NCBI GenBank assembly: GCA_037013495.1
Contig: CM072810.1
Span: forward strand, 53,182,843-53,246,842
Direction: 5' to 3'
Length of the DNA: 64,000 nucleotides
Origin: Hippophae tibetana
Lineage: Eukaryota > Streptophyta > Magnoliopsida > Rosales > Elaeagnaceae
Below the pieces are notes generated by a model, which was not told the DNA's origin, did no database searches, and worked only from the letters and a program-made list of their open reading frames with translations. A program made the position numbers and the translations under genes. Positions 25,836 through 39,162 of the stretch are shown in pieces (the first letter of the stretch is position 1; each line of letters begins with the position of its first letter).

Positions 25836-27995
25836 CAACAAGGAAAGGTTACCCACAACAACGAACCCAGGGATAGTACTTACCTCGGTTGCATCATTCC
25901 GTCTCTTGTAAGCGAACTTCACCTCGAACTTGTGCTTTTATGGGACACAAATCGGAGATCATGTTTTGATACCAAACATAGGAAAATAGCTAATCCTTCC
26001 TTCCTAAAGCGTAAGCTTTCAATACGGGACGCTTGAACTGCCACCCTTAATCCTCGTTCAAATCTCACAACAAGTCACGAGGATGTTACCCCCCCGTGCA
26101 CGACACAAGTCATTCTAAATGACACTTGGAAACAACAAAGAAAGGTTACCCACAACAACGAACCCAGGGATGGTACTTACCTCGGTTGCATCATTCCGTC
26201 TCTTGTAAGCGAACTTCACCTCGAACTTGTGCTTTTATGGGATACAAATTCGGAGATCATGTTTTGATAACAAATATAGGAAAAATAGCTAATCCTTACT
26301 TCCTAAAGCTTAAGCTTCCCATACGGGACACTTGAACTGTCACCCTTAATCCTCGTTCAAAGATCAAAACAAGTGACGAGGCTGTTACCCCCCGTGCACG
26401 ACACAAGTCATTCTAAATGACACTTGGAAACAACATAGAAAGGTTACCCACAACAACGAACCCAGGGATGGTACTTACCTCGGTTGCATCATTCCGTCTC
26501 TTGTAAGCGAACTTCACGTCTAACTTGTTCTTTTATGGGACACAAATCGGAGATCATATTTTGATACCAAACATAGGAAAATAGTTAATCCTTCCTTTCT
26601 AAGGCTTAAGCTTTCCATGCGGGACGCTTGAACTGTCACCCTTAATCCTCGTTCAAAGATCACAACAAGTCACGAGGATGTTACCCGACATGCACGACAC
26701 AAGTCATTCTAAATGACACATGGAAACAACATAGAAAGGTTACCCACAACAACGAACCCAGGGATGGTACTTACCTCGGTTGCATCATTCCGTCTCTTGT
26801 AAGCGAACTTCACCTCGAGCTTGTGCTTTTATGGGACACAAACTGAGATCATGTTTTGATACCAAACATAGGAAAATAGCTAATCCTTCCTTCCTAAAGC
26901 GTAAGCTTTCAATACGAGACGCTTGAACTGCCACCCTTAATCCTCGTTTAAAGCTCATAACAAGTCATGAGGATGTTACCCCCCTTGCACGACACAAGTC
27001 ATTCTAAATGACACTTGGAAACAATAAAGAAAGGTTACCCATAACAACGAACCCAGGGATGGTACTTACCTCGGTTTCATCATTCCGTCTCTTGTAAGCG
27101 AACTTCACCTCTAAGTTGTGCTTTTATGGGATACAAATCGGAGATCATGTTTTGATACCAAACATAGGAAAATAGCTAATCCTTCCTTCCTAAAGCTTAA
27201 GCTTTCAATACGGGACCCTTGAACTGTCACCCTTAATCCTCGTTCAAAGCTCACAAAAAGTCACGAGGATGTTACCCCCCCGTGCACAACACAAGTCATT
27301 CTAAATGACACTTGGAAACAACAAGGAAAGGTTACCCACAACAACTAACCCAGGGATGGTACTTACCTCGGTTGCATCATTCCGTCTCTTGTAAGCGAAC
27401 TTCACCTCTAAGTTGTGCTTTTATGGGATACAAATCGGAGATCATGTTTTGATACCAAACATAGGAAAATAGCTAATCCTTCCTTCCTAAAGCTTAAGCT
27501 TTCAATACGGGACGCTTGAGCTGTCACCCTTAATCCTCGTTCAAAGCTCACAACAAGTCAAGAGGATGTTACCCCCCCGTGCACGACACAAGTCATTCTA
27601 AATGACACTTGGAAACAACATAGAAAGGTTACCCACAACAACGAACCCAGGGATGGTACTTACCTCGGTTGCATCATTCCGTCTCTTGTAAGCGAACTTC
27701 ACCTCTAAGTTGTCCTTTTATGGGATACAAATCGGAGATCATGTTTTGATACCAAACATAGGAAAATAGCTAATCCTTCCTTCCTAAAGCTTAAGCTTTC
27801 AATACGGGACGCTTGAGCCGTAACCCTTAATCCTCGTTCAAAGCTCACAACAAGTCACGAGGATGTTACCCGCCATGCACGACACAAGTCATTCTAAATG
27901 ACACATGGACACAACATAGAAAGGTTACCCACAACAACGAACCCAGGGATGGTACTTACCTCAGTTGCATCATTCCGTCTCTTGTAAGCGAACTT
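25550..27995 (+). repeat. ~8-monomer block, first copy of a duplication at 5,636-bp offset
   Basis: This block reappears at about 31,186-33,631. Matching tags at an offset of 5,636 bp are GTAAGCTAAC (GCTAAC at 25,615 and 31,251), the GGGATAGTAC variant (ATAG at 25,873 and 31,509), TTACCCGACA (26,681 and 32,317), GAGCCGTAACCC (27,815 and 33,451) and CCTCAGTTGC (27,959 and 33,595). The right edge is near 27,995, where this copy reads CACCTCGAAC...GATACAAATTCTG and the other reads CACCTTGAAC...GACACAAACC. Small differences exist, for example ACAATAAAG here against ACAACAAAG in the second copy. Confidence 0.85.
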
Positions 27996-28229
27996 CACCT
28001 CGAACTTGTGCTTTTATGGGATACAAATTCTGAGATCATGTTTTGATACCAAACATAGGAAAAATAGCTAATCCTTCCTTCCTAAAGCTTAAGCTTTCAA
28101 TACGGGACGCTTGAACTGCCACCCTTAATCCTCGTTCAAAGCTCACAACAAGTCACGAGGCTGTTACCCCCCGTGCACGACACAAGTCATTCTAAATGAC
28201 ACTTGGAAACAACAAGGAAAGGTTACCCA

Positions 28230-30970
28230 CAACAACGAACCCAGGGATGGTACTTACCTCGGTTGCATCATTCCGTCTCTTGTAAGCGAACTTCACGTCT
28301 AACTTGTTCTTTTATGGGACACAAATCGGAGATCATATTTTGATACCAAACATAGGAAAATAGTTAATCCTTCCTTTCTAAAGCTTAAGCTTTCCATGCG
28401 GGACGCTTGAACTGTCACCCTTAATCCTCGTTCAAAGATCACAACAAGTCACGAGGATGTTACCCGACATGCACGACAAAAGTCATTCTAAATGACACAT
28501 GGAAACAACATAGAAAGGTTACCCACAACAACGAACCCAGGGATGGTACTTACCTCGGTTGCATCATTCCGTCTCTTGTAAGCGAACTTCACCTCGAACT
28601 TGTGCTTTTATGGGACACAAACTGAGATCATGTTTTGATACCAAACATAGGAAAATAGCTAATCCTTCCTTCCTAAAGCGTAAGCTTTCAATACGAGACG
28701 CTTGAACTGCCACCCTTAATCCTCGTTTAAAGCTCATAACAAGTCATGAGGATGTTACCCCCCTTGCACGACACAAGTCATTCTAAATGACACTTGGAAA
28801 AAACAAAGAAAGGTTACCCATAACAACGAACCCAGGGATGGTACTTACCTCGGTTTCATCATTCCGTCTCTTGTAAGCGAACTTCACCTCTAAGTTGTGC
28901 TTTTATGGGATACAAATCGGAGATCATGTTTTGATACCAAACATAGGAAAATAGCTAATCCTTCCTTCCTAAAGCTTAAGCTTTCAATACGGGACCCTTG
29001 AACTGTCACCCTTAATCCTCGTTCAAAGCTCATAAAAAGTCACGAGGATGTTACCCCCCCGTGCACAACACAAGTCATTCTAAATGACACTTGGAAACAA
29101 CAAGGAAAGGTTACCCACAACAACGAACCCAGGGATGGTACTTACCTCGGTTGCATCATTCCGTCTCTTGTAAGCGAACTTCACCTCTAAGTTGTGCTTT
29201 TATGGGATACAAATCGGAGATCATGTTTTGATACCAAACATAGGAAAATAGCTAATCCTTCCTTCCTAAAGCTTAAGCTTTCAATACGGGACGCTTGAGC
29301 TGTCACCCTTAATCCTCGTTCAAAGCTCACAACAAGTCAAGAGGATGTTACCCCCCCGTGCACGACACAAGTCATTCTAAATGACACTTGGAAACAACAT
29401 AGAAAGGTTACCCACAACAACGAACCCAGGGATGGTACTTACCTCGGTTGCATCATTCCGTCTCTTGTAAGTGAACTTCACCTCGAACTTGTGGTTTGAT
29501 GGGACACAAATCAGAGATCATGTTTTGATACCAAACATAGGAAAATAGCTAATCCTTCCTTCCTAAAGCGTAAGCTTTCAATACGGGACGCTTGAACTGC
29601 CACCCTTAATCCTCGTTCAAAGCTCACAAAAAGTCACGAGGATGTTACCCCCCGTGCACGACAGAAGTCATTCTAAATGACACTTGGAAACAACATAGAA
29701 AGGTTAACCACAACAACGAACCCAGGGATGGTACTTACCTCGGTTGCATCATTCCGTCTCTTGTAAGCGAACTTCACGTCTAACTTGTTCTTTTATGGGA
29801 CACAAATCGGAGATCATATTTTGATACCAAACATAGGAAAATAGTTAATCCTTCCTTCCTAAAGCTTAAGCTTTTCATGTGGGACGCTTGAACTGTCACC
29901 CTTAATCCTCGTTCAAAGATCACACCAAGTCACGAGGATGTTACCCGCCATGCACGACACAAGTCATTCTAAATGACACATGGACACAACATAGAAAGGT
30001 TACCCACAACAACGAACCCAGGGATGGTACTTACCTCGGTTGCATCATTCCGTCTCTTGTAAGCGAACTTCACCTTGAACTTGTGCTTTTATGGGACACA
30101 AACCTGAGATCATATTTTGATACCAAACATAGGAAAATAGCTAATCCTTCCTTCCTAAAGCGTAAGCTTTCAATACGGGACGCTTGAACTGCCACCACTA
30201 ATCCTCGTTCAAAGCTCACAACAAGTCACGAGGCTGTTACCCCCCGTGCACGACACAAGTCATTCTAAATGACACTTGGAAACAACATAGAAAGGTTACC
30301 CACAACAACAAACCCCGGGATGGTACTTACCTCGGTTGCATCATTGCGTCTCTTGTAAGCGAACTTCACCTCTAACTTGTGCTTTTATGGGATACAAATC
30401 GGAGATCATGTTTTGATACCAAACATAGGAAAACAGCTAATCCTTCCTTCCTAAAGCTTAAGCTTTCAATACAGGACGCTTGAACTGTCACCCTTAATCC
30501 TCGTTCAAATCTCACAACAAGTCACGAGGATGTTACCCCCCCGTGCACGACACAAGTCATTCTAAATGACACTTGGAAACAACAAGGAAAGGTTACCCAC
30601 AACAACGAACCCAGGGATGGTACTTACCTCGGTTGCATCATTCCGTCTCTTGTAAGCGAACTTCACCTCGAACTTGTGCTTTTATGGGACACAAATCGGA
30701 GATCATGTTTTGATACCAAACATAGGAAAATAGCTAATCCTTCCTTCCTAAAGCGTAAGCTTTCAATACGGGACGCTTGAACTGCCACCCTTAATCCTCG
30801 TTCAAAGCTCACAACAAGTCACGAGGATGTTACCCCCCCGTGCACGACACAAGTCATTCTAAATGACACTTGGAAACAACAAAGAAAGGTTACCCACAAC
30901 AACGAACCCAGGGATGGTACTTACCTCGGTTGCATCATTCCGTCTCTTGTAAGCGAACTTCACCTCGAAC
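28230..30970 (+). repeat. ~9-monomer block shared with both 6.2-kb copies
   Basis: This block recurs at about 34,459-37,199 (offset 6,229) and 40,681-43,420 (a further 6,222). Tags are TTACCCGACA with CGACAAAAGTC (28,460, 34,689, 40,911), the rare GGTTTGATGGG with TCAGAGATC (29,493, 35,722, 41,944), GGTTAACCAC (near 29,703), GCCACCACTA (30,191 and 36,420) and GGAAAACAGC (near 30,430, 36,659 and 42,881). It ends near 30,970, where GATACAAATTCGG is replaced by GACACAAATCGG in the downstream copy. It is therefore the oldest visible piece of what later became the 21-mer. Confidence 0.86.
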
Positions 30971-31185
30971 TTGTGCTTTTATGGGATACAAATTCGGAGA
31001 TCATGTTTTGATAACAAATATAGGAAAAATAGCTAATCCTTACTTCCTAAAGCTTAAGCTTCCCATACGGGACACTTGAACTGTCACCCTTAATCCTCGT
31101 TCAAAGATCATAACAAGTGACGAGGCTGTTACCCCCCGTGCACGACACAAGTCATTCTAAATGACACTTGGAAACAACATAGAAA

Positions 31186-33631
31186 GGTTACCCACAACAA
31201 CGAACCCAGGGATGGTACTTACCTCGGTTGCATCATTCCGTCTCTTGTAAGCTAACTTCACGTCTAACTTGTGCTTTTATGTGATACAAATCGGAGATCA
31301 TGTTTGGATACCAAACATAGGAAAATAGCTAATCCTTCCTTCCTAAAGATTAAGCTTTCAATACAGGACGCTTGAACTGTCACCCTTAATCCTCGTTCAA
31401 AGCTCACAACAAGTCACGAGGATGTTACCCCCCCGTGCACGACACAAGTCATTCTAAATGACACTTGGAAACAACAAGGAAAGGTTACCCACAACAACGA
31501 ACCCAGGGATAGTACTTACCTCGGTTGCATCATTCCGTCTCTTGTAAGCGAACTTCACCTCGAACTTGTGCTTTTATGGGACACAAATCGGAGATCATGT
31601 TTTGATACCAAACATAGGAAAATAGCTAATCCTTCCTTCCTAAAGCGTAAGCTTTCAATACGGGACGCTTGAACTGCCACCCTTAATCCTCGTTCAAAGC
31701 TCACAACAAGTCACGAGGATGTTACCCCCCCGTGCACGACACAAGTCATTCTAAATGACACTTGGAAACAACAAAGAAAGGTTACCCACAACAACGAACC
31801 CAGGGATGGTACTTACCTCGGTTGCATCATTCCGTCTCTTGTAAGCGAACTTCACCTCGAACTTGTGCTTTTATGGGATACAAATTCGGAGATCATGTTT
31901 TGATAACAAATATAGGAAAAATAGCTAATCCTTACTTCCTAAAGCTTAAGCTTCCCATACGGGACACTTGAACTGTCACCCTTAATCCTCGTTCAAAGAT
32001 CACAACAAGTGACGAGGCTGTTACCCCCCGTGCACGACACAAGTCATTCTAAATGACACTTGGAAACAACATAGAAAGGTTACCCACAACAACGAACCCA
32101 GGGATGGTACTTACCTCGGTTGCATCATTCCGTCTCTTGTAAGCGAACTTCACGTCTAACTTGTTCTTTTATGGGACACAAATCGGAGATCATATTTTGA
32201 TACCAAACATAGGAAAATAGTTAATCCTTCCTTTCTAAGGCTTAAGCTTTCCATGCGGGACGCTTGAACTGTCACCCTTAATCCTCGTTCAAAGATCACA
32301 ACAAGTCACGAGGATGTTACCCGACATGCACGACACAAGTCATTCTAAATGACACATGGAAACAACATAGAAAGGTTACCCACAACAACGAACCCAGGGA
32401 TGGTACTTACCTCGGTTGCATCATTCCGTCTCTTGTAAGCGAACTTCACCTCGAGCTTGTGCTTTTATGGGACACAAACTGAGATCATGTTTTGATACCA
32501 AACATAGGAAAATAGCTAATCCTTCCTTCCTAAAGCGTAAGCTTTCAATACGAGACGCTTGAACTGCCACCCTTAATCCTCGTTTAAAGCTCATAACAAG
32601 TCATGAGGATGTTACCCCCCTTGCACGACACAAGTCATTCTAAATGACACTTGGAAACAACAAAGAAAGGTTACCCATAACAACGAATCCAGGGATGGTA
32701 CTTACCTCGGTTTCATCATTCCGTCTCTTGTAAGCGAACTTCACCTCTAAGTTGTGCTTTTATGGGATACAAATCGGAGATCATGTTTTGATACCAAACA
32801 TAGGAAAATAGCTAATCCTTCCTTCCTAAAGCTTAAGCTTTCAATACGGGACCCTTGAACTGTCACCCTTAATCCTCGTTCAAAGCTCACAAAAAGTCAC
32901 GAGGATGTTACCCCCCCGTGCACAACACAAGTCATTCTAAATGACACTTGGAAACAACAAGGAAAGGTTACCCACAACAACTAACCCAGGGATGGTACTT
33001 ACCTCGGTTGCATCATTCCGTCTCTTGTAAGCGAACTTCACCTCTAAGTTGTGCTTTTATGGGATACAAATCGGAGATCATGTTTTGATACCAAACATAG
33101 GAAAATAGCTAATCCTTCCTTCCTAAAGCTTAAGCTTTCAATACGGGACGCTTGAGCTGTCACATTTAATCCTCGTTCAAAGCTCACAACAAGTCAAGAG
33201 GATGTTACCCCCCCGTGCACGACACAAGTCATTCTAAATGACACTTGGAAACAACATAGAAAGGTTACCCACAACAACGAACCCAGGGATGGTACTTACC
33301 TCGGTTGCATCATTCCGTCTCTTGTAAGCGAACTTCACCTCTAAGTTGTCCTTTTATGGGATACAAATCGGAGATCATGTTTTGATACCAAACATAGGAA
33401 AATAGCTAATCCTTCCTTCCTAAAGCTTAAGCTTTCAATACGGGACGCTTGAGCCGTAACCCTTAATCCTCGTTCAAAGCTCACAACAAGTCACGAGGAT
33501 GTTACCCGCCATGCACGACACAAGTCATTCTAAATGACACATGGACACAACATAGAAAGGTTACCCACAACAACGAACCCAGGGATGGTACTTACCTCAG
33601 TTGCATCATTCCGTCTCTTGTAAGCGAACTT
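31186..33631 (+). repeat. ~8-monomer block, second copy of the 5,636-bp-offset duplication
   Basis: This is the counterpart of 25,550-27,995, with the same order of private variants. Its right part overlaps the start of the tandem 6,222-bp unit (from about 32,941). The monomer carrying CTAACCCAGG (32,981) and the CACATTTAAT form (33,161) is thus shared by both duplication layers. CACATTTAAT is absent from the first copy, which reads CACCCTTAAT, so that change arose after this duplication but before the 6,222-bp one. The block from about 31,560 also resembles 48,450-50,730 at an offset of 16,892 bp. Confidence 0.84.
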
Positions 33632-36600
33632 CACCTTGAACTTGTGCTTTTATGGGACACAAACCTGAGATCATGTTTTGATACCAAACATAGGAAAATA
33701 GCTAATCCTTCCTTCCTAAAGCGTAAGCTTTCAATACGGGACGCTTGAACTGCCACCACTAATCCTCGTTCAAAGCTCACAACAAGTCACGAGGCTGTTA
33801 CCCCCCGTGCACGACACAAGTCATTCTAAATAACACTTGGAAACAACAAGGAAAGGTTACCCACAACAACGAACCCAGGGATGGTACTTACCTCGGTTGC
33901 ATCATTCCGTCTCTTGTAAGCGAACTTCACCTCGAACTTGTGCTTTTATGGGACACAAATCGGAGATCATGTTTTGATACCAAACGTAGGAAAATAGCTA
34001 ATCCTTCCTTCCTAAAGAGTAAGCTTTCAATACGGGACGCTTGAACTGCCACCCTTAATCCTCGTTCAAAGCTCACAACAAGTCACGAGGATGTTACCCC
34101 CCCGTGCACGACACAAGTCATTCTAAATGACACTTGGAAACAACAAAGAAAGGTTACCCACAACAACGAACCCAGGGATGGTACTTACCTCGGTTGCATC
34201 ATTCCGTCTCTTGTAAGCGAACTTCACCTCGAACTTGTGCTTTTATGGGATACAAATTCTGAGATCATGTTTTGATAACAAATATAGGAAAAATAGCTAA
34301 TCCTTACTTCCTAAAGCTTAAGCTTCCCATACGGGACACTTGAACTGTCACCCTTAATCCTCGTTCAAAGATCACAACAAGTCACGAGGCTGTTACCCCC
34401 CGTGCACGACACAAGTCATTCTAAATGACACTTGGAAACAACATAGAAAGGTTACCCACAACAACGAACCCAGGGATGGTACTTACCTCGGTTGCATCAT
34501 TCCGTCTCTTGTAAGCGAACTTCACGTCTAACTTGTTCTTTTATGGGACACAAATCGGAGATCATATTTTGATACCAAACATAGGAAAATAGTTAATCCT
34601 TCCTTTCTAAAGCTTAAGCTTTCCATGCGGGACGCTTGAACTGTCACCCTTAATCCTCGTTCAAAGATCACAACAAGTCACGAGGATGTTACCCGACATG
34701 CACGACAAAAGTCATTCTAAATGACACATGGAAACAACATAGAAAGGTTACCCACAACAACGAACCCAGGGATGGTACTTACCTCGGTTGCATCATTCCG
34801 TCTCTTGTAAGCGAACTTCACCTCGAACTTGTGCTTTTATGGGACACAAACTGAGATCATGTTTTGATACCAAACATAGGAAAATAGCTAATCCTTCCTT
34901 CCTAAAGCGTAAGCTTTCAATACGAGACGCTTGAACTGCCACCCTTAATCCTCGTTTAAAGCTCATAACAAGTCATGAGGATGTTACCCCCCTTGCACGA
35001 CACAAGTCATTCTAAATGACACTTGGAAACAACAAAGAAAGGTTACCCATAACAACGAACCCAGGGATGGTACTTACCTCGGTTTCATCATTCCGTCTCT
35101 TGTAAGCGAACTTCACCTCTAAGTTGTGCTTTTATGGGATACAAATCGGAGATCATGTTTTGATACCAAACATAGGAAAATAGCTAATCCTTCCTTCCTA
35201 AAGCTTAAGCTTTCAATACGGGACCCTTGAACTGTCACCCTTAATCCTCGTTCAAAGCTCACAAAAAGTCACGAGGATGTTACCCCCCCGTGCACAACAC
35301 AAGTCATTCTAAATGACACTTGGAAACAACAAGGAAAGGTTACCCACAACAACGAACCCAGGGATGGTACTTACCTCGGTTGCATCATTCCGTCTCTTGT
35401 AAGCGAACTTCACCTCTAAGTTGTGCTTTTATGGGATACAAATCGGAGATCATGTTTTGATACCAAACATAGGAAAATAGCTAATCCTTCCTTCCTAAAG
35501 CTTAAGCTTTCAATACGGGACGCTTGAGCTGTCACCCTTAATCCTCGTTCAAAGCTCACAACAAGTCAAGAGGATGTTACCCCCCCGTGCACGACACAAG
35601 TCATTCTAAATGACACTTGGAAACAACATAGAAAGGTTACCCACAACAACGAACCCAGGGATGGTACTTACCTCGGTTGCATCATTCCGTCTCTTGTAAG
35701 TGAACTTCACCTCGAACTTGTGGTTTGATGGGACACAAATCAGAGATCATGTTTTGATACCAAACATAGGAAAATAGCTAATCCTTCCTTCCTAAAGCGT
35801 AAGCTTTCAATACGGGACGCTTGAACTGCCACCCTTAATCCTCGTTCAAAGCTCACAAAAAGTCACGAGGATGTTACCCCCCGTGCACGACAGAAGTCAT
35901 TCTAAATGACACTTGGAAACAACATAGAAAGGTTAACCACAACAACGAACCCAGGGATGGTACTTACCTCGGTTGCATCATTCCGTCTCTTGTAAGCGAA
36001 CTTCACGTCTAACTTGTTCTTTTATGGGACACAAATCGGAGATCATATTTTGATACCAAACATAGGAAAATAGTTAATCCTTCCTTCCTAAAGCTTAAGC
36101 TTTTCATGTGGGACGCTTGAACTGTCACCCTTAATCCTCGTTCAAAGATCACACCAAGTCACGAGGATGTTACCCGCCATGCACGACACAAGTCATTCTA
36201 AATGACACATGGACACAACATAGAAAGGTTACCCACAACAACGAACCCAGGGATGGTACTTACCTCGGTTGCATCATTCCGTCTCTTGTAAGCGAACTTC
36301 ACCTTGAACTTGTGCTTTTATGGGACACAAACCTGAGATCATATTTTGATACCAAACATAGGAAAATAGCTAATCCTTCCTTCCTAAAGCGTAAGCTTTC
36401 AATACGGGACGCTTGAACTGCCACCACTAATCCTCGTTCAAAGCTCACAACAAGTCACGAGGCTGTTACCCCCCGTGCACGACACAAGTCATTCTAAATG
36501 ACACTTGGAAACAACATAGAAAGGTTACCCACAACAACAAACCCCGGGATGGTACTTACCTCGGTTGCATCATTGCGTCTCTTGTAAGCGAACTTCACCT

Positions 36601-39162
36601 CTAACTTGTGCTTTTATGGGATACAAATCGGAGATCATGTTTTGATACCAAACATAGGAAAACAGCTAATCCTTCCTTCCTAAAGCTTAAGCTTTCAATA
36701 CAGGACGCTTGAACTGTCACCCTTAATCCTCGTTCAAAGCTCACAACAAGTCAAGAGGATGTTACCCCCCCGTGCACGACACAAGTCATTCTAAATGACA
36801 CTTGGAAACAACAAGGAAAGGTTACCCACAACAACGAACCCAGGGATGGTACTTACCTCGGTTGCATCATTCCGTCTCTTGTAAGCGAACTTCACCTCGA
36901 ACTTGTGCTTTTATGGGACACAAATCGGAGATCATGTTTTGATACCAAACATAGGAAAATAGCTAATCCTTCCTTCCTAAAGCGTAAGCTTTCAATACGG
37001 GACGCTTGAACTGCCACCCTTAATCCTCGTTCAAAGCTCACAACAAGTCACGAGGATGTTACCCCCCCGTGCACGACACAAGTCATTCTAAATGACACTT
37101 GGAAACAACAAAGAAAGGTTACCCACAACAACGAACCCAGGGATGGTACTTACCTCGGTTGCATCATTCCGTCTCTTGTAAGCGAACTTCACCTCGAACT
37201 TGTGCTTTTATGGGACACAAATCGGAGATCATGTTTTGATACCAAACATAGGAAAATAGCTAATCCTTCCTTCCTAAAGCGTAAGCTTTCAATACGGGAC
37301 ACTTGAACTGTCACCCTTAATCCTCGTTCAAAGATCACAACAAGTCACGAGGATGTTACCCGACATGCACGACACAAGTCATTCTAAATGACACATGGAA
37401 ACAACATAGAAAGGTTACCCACAACAACGAACCCAGGGATGGTACTTACCTCGGTTGCATCATTCCGTCTCTTGTAAGCGAACTTCACCTCGAGCTTGTG
37501 CTTTTATGGGACACAAACTGAGATCATGTTTTGATACCAAACATAGGAAAATAGCTAATCCTTCCTTCCTAAAGCGTAAGCTTTCAATACGAGACGTTTG
37601 AACTGCCACCCTTAATCCTCGTTTAAAGCTCATAACAAGTCATGAGGATGTTACCCCCCTTGCACGACACAAGTCATTCTAAATGACACTTGGAAACAAC
37701 AAAGAAAGGTTACCCATAACAACGAACCCAGGGATGGTACTTACCTCGGTTTCATCATTCCGTCTCTTGTAAGCGAACTTCACCTCTAAGTTATGCTTTT
37801 ATGGGATACAAATCGGAGATCATGTTTTGATACCAAACATAGGAAAATAGCTAATCCTTCCTTCCTAAAGCTTAAGCTTTCAATACGGGACCCTTGAACT
37901 GTCACCCTTAATCCTCGTTCAAAGCTCACAAAAAGTCACGAGGATGTTACCCCCGTACACGACACAAGTCATTCTAAATGACACTTGGAAACAACAAGGA
38001 AAGGTTACCCACAACAACGAACCCAGGGATGGTACTTACCTCGGTTGCGTCATTCCGTCTCTTGTAAGCGAACTTCACCTCTAAGTTGTGCTTTTATGGG
38101 ATACAAATCGGAGATCATGTTTTGATACCAAACATAGGAAAATGGCTAATCCTTCCTTCCTAAAGCTTAAGCTTTCAATACGGGACGCTTGAGCTGTCAC
38201 CCTTAATCCTCGTTCAAAGCTCACAACAAGTCAAGAGGATGTTACCCCCCCGTGCACGACACAAGTCATTCTAAATGACACTTGGAAACAACATAGAAAG
38301 GTTACCCACAACAACAAACCCAGGGATGGATACATACCTCGGTTGCATCATTCCGTCTCTTGTAAGCGAACTTCACCTCTAAGTTGTGCTTTTATGGGAT
38401 ACAAATCGGAGATCATGTTTTGATACCAAACATAGGAAAATAGCTAATCCTTCCTTCCTAAAGCTTAAGCTTTCAATACGGGACGCTTGAGCTGTCACCC
38501 TTAATCCTCGTTCAAAGCTCACAACAAGTCAAGAGGATGTTACCCCCGTGCACGACACAAGTCATTCTAAATGACACTTGGAAACAACATAGAAAGGTTA
38601 CCCACAACAACGAACCCAGGGATGGTACTTACCTCGGTTGCATCATTCCGTCTCTTGTAAGCGAACTTCACCTCTAAGTTGTCCTTTTATGGGATACAAA
38701 TCGGAGATCATGTTTTGATACCAAACATAGGAAAATAGCTAATCCTTCCTTCCTAAAGCTTAAGCTTTCAATACGGGACGCTTGAGCCGTAACCCTTAAT
38801 CCTCGTTCAAAGCTCACAACAAGTCACGAGGATGTTACCCGCCATGCACGACACAAGTCATTCTAAATGACACATGGACACAACATAGAAAGGTTACCCA
38901 CAACAACGAACCCAGGGATGGTACTTACCTCAGTTGCATCATTCCGTCTCTTGTAAGCGAACTTCACCTTGAACTTGTGCTTTTATGGGACACAAACCTG
39001 AGATCATGTTTTGATACCAAACATAGGAAAATAGCTAATCCTTCCTTCCTAAAGCGTAAGCTTTCAATACGGGACGCTTGAACTGCCACCACTAATCCTC
39101 GTTCAAAGCTCACAACAAGTCACGAGGCTGTTACCCCCCGTGCACGACACAAGTCATTCTAA
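32941..39162 (+). repeat. 21-monomer higher-order unit, copy 1 (6,222 bp)
   Basis: This is the left half of a tandem pair. Tags recur 6,222 bp downstream: CTAACCCAGG (32,981 and 39,203), CACATTTAAT (33,161 and 39,382), TTACCCGACA (34,689 and 40,911; 37,356 and 43,578), GGTTTGATGGG (35,722 and 41,944) and the TTATGCTTTT variant (37,791 and 44,013). The left edge is set near 32,941, because the GTGCACAACAC form just upstream is GTGCACGACAC in front of copy 2. Mean monomer length in the unit is 296.3 bp. This is the largest clean higher-order repeat in the window. Confidence 0.9.
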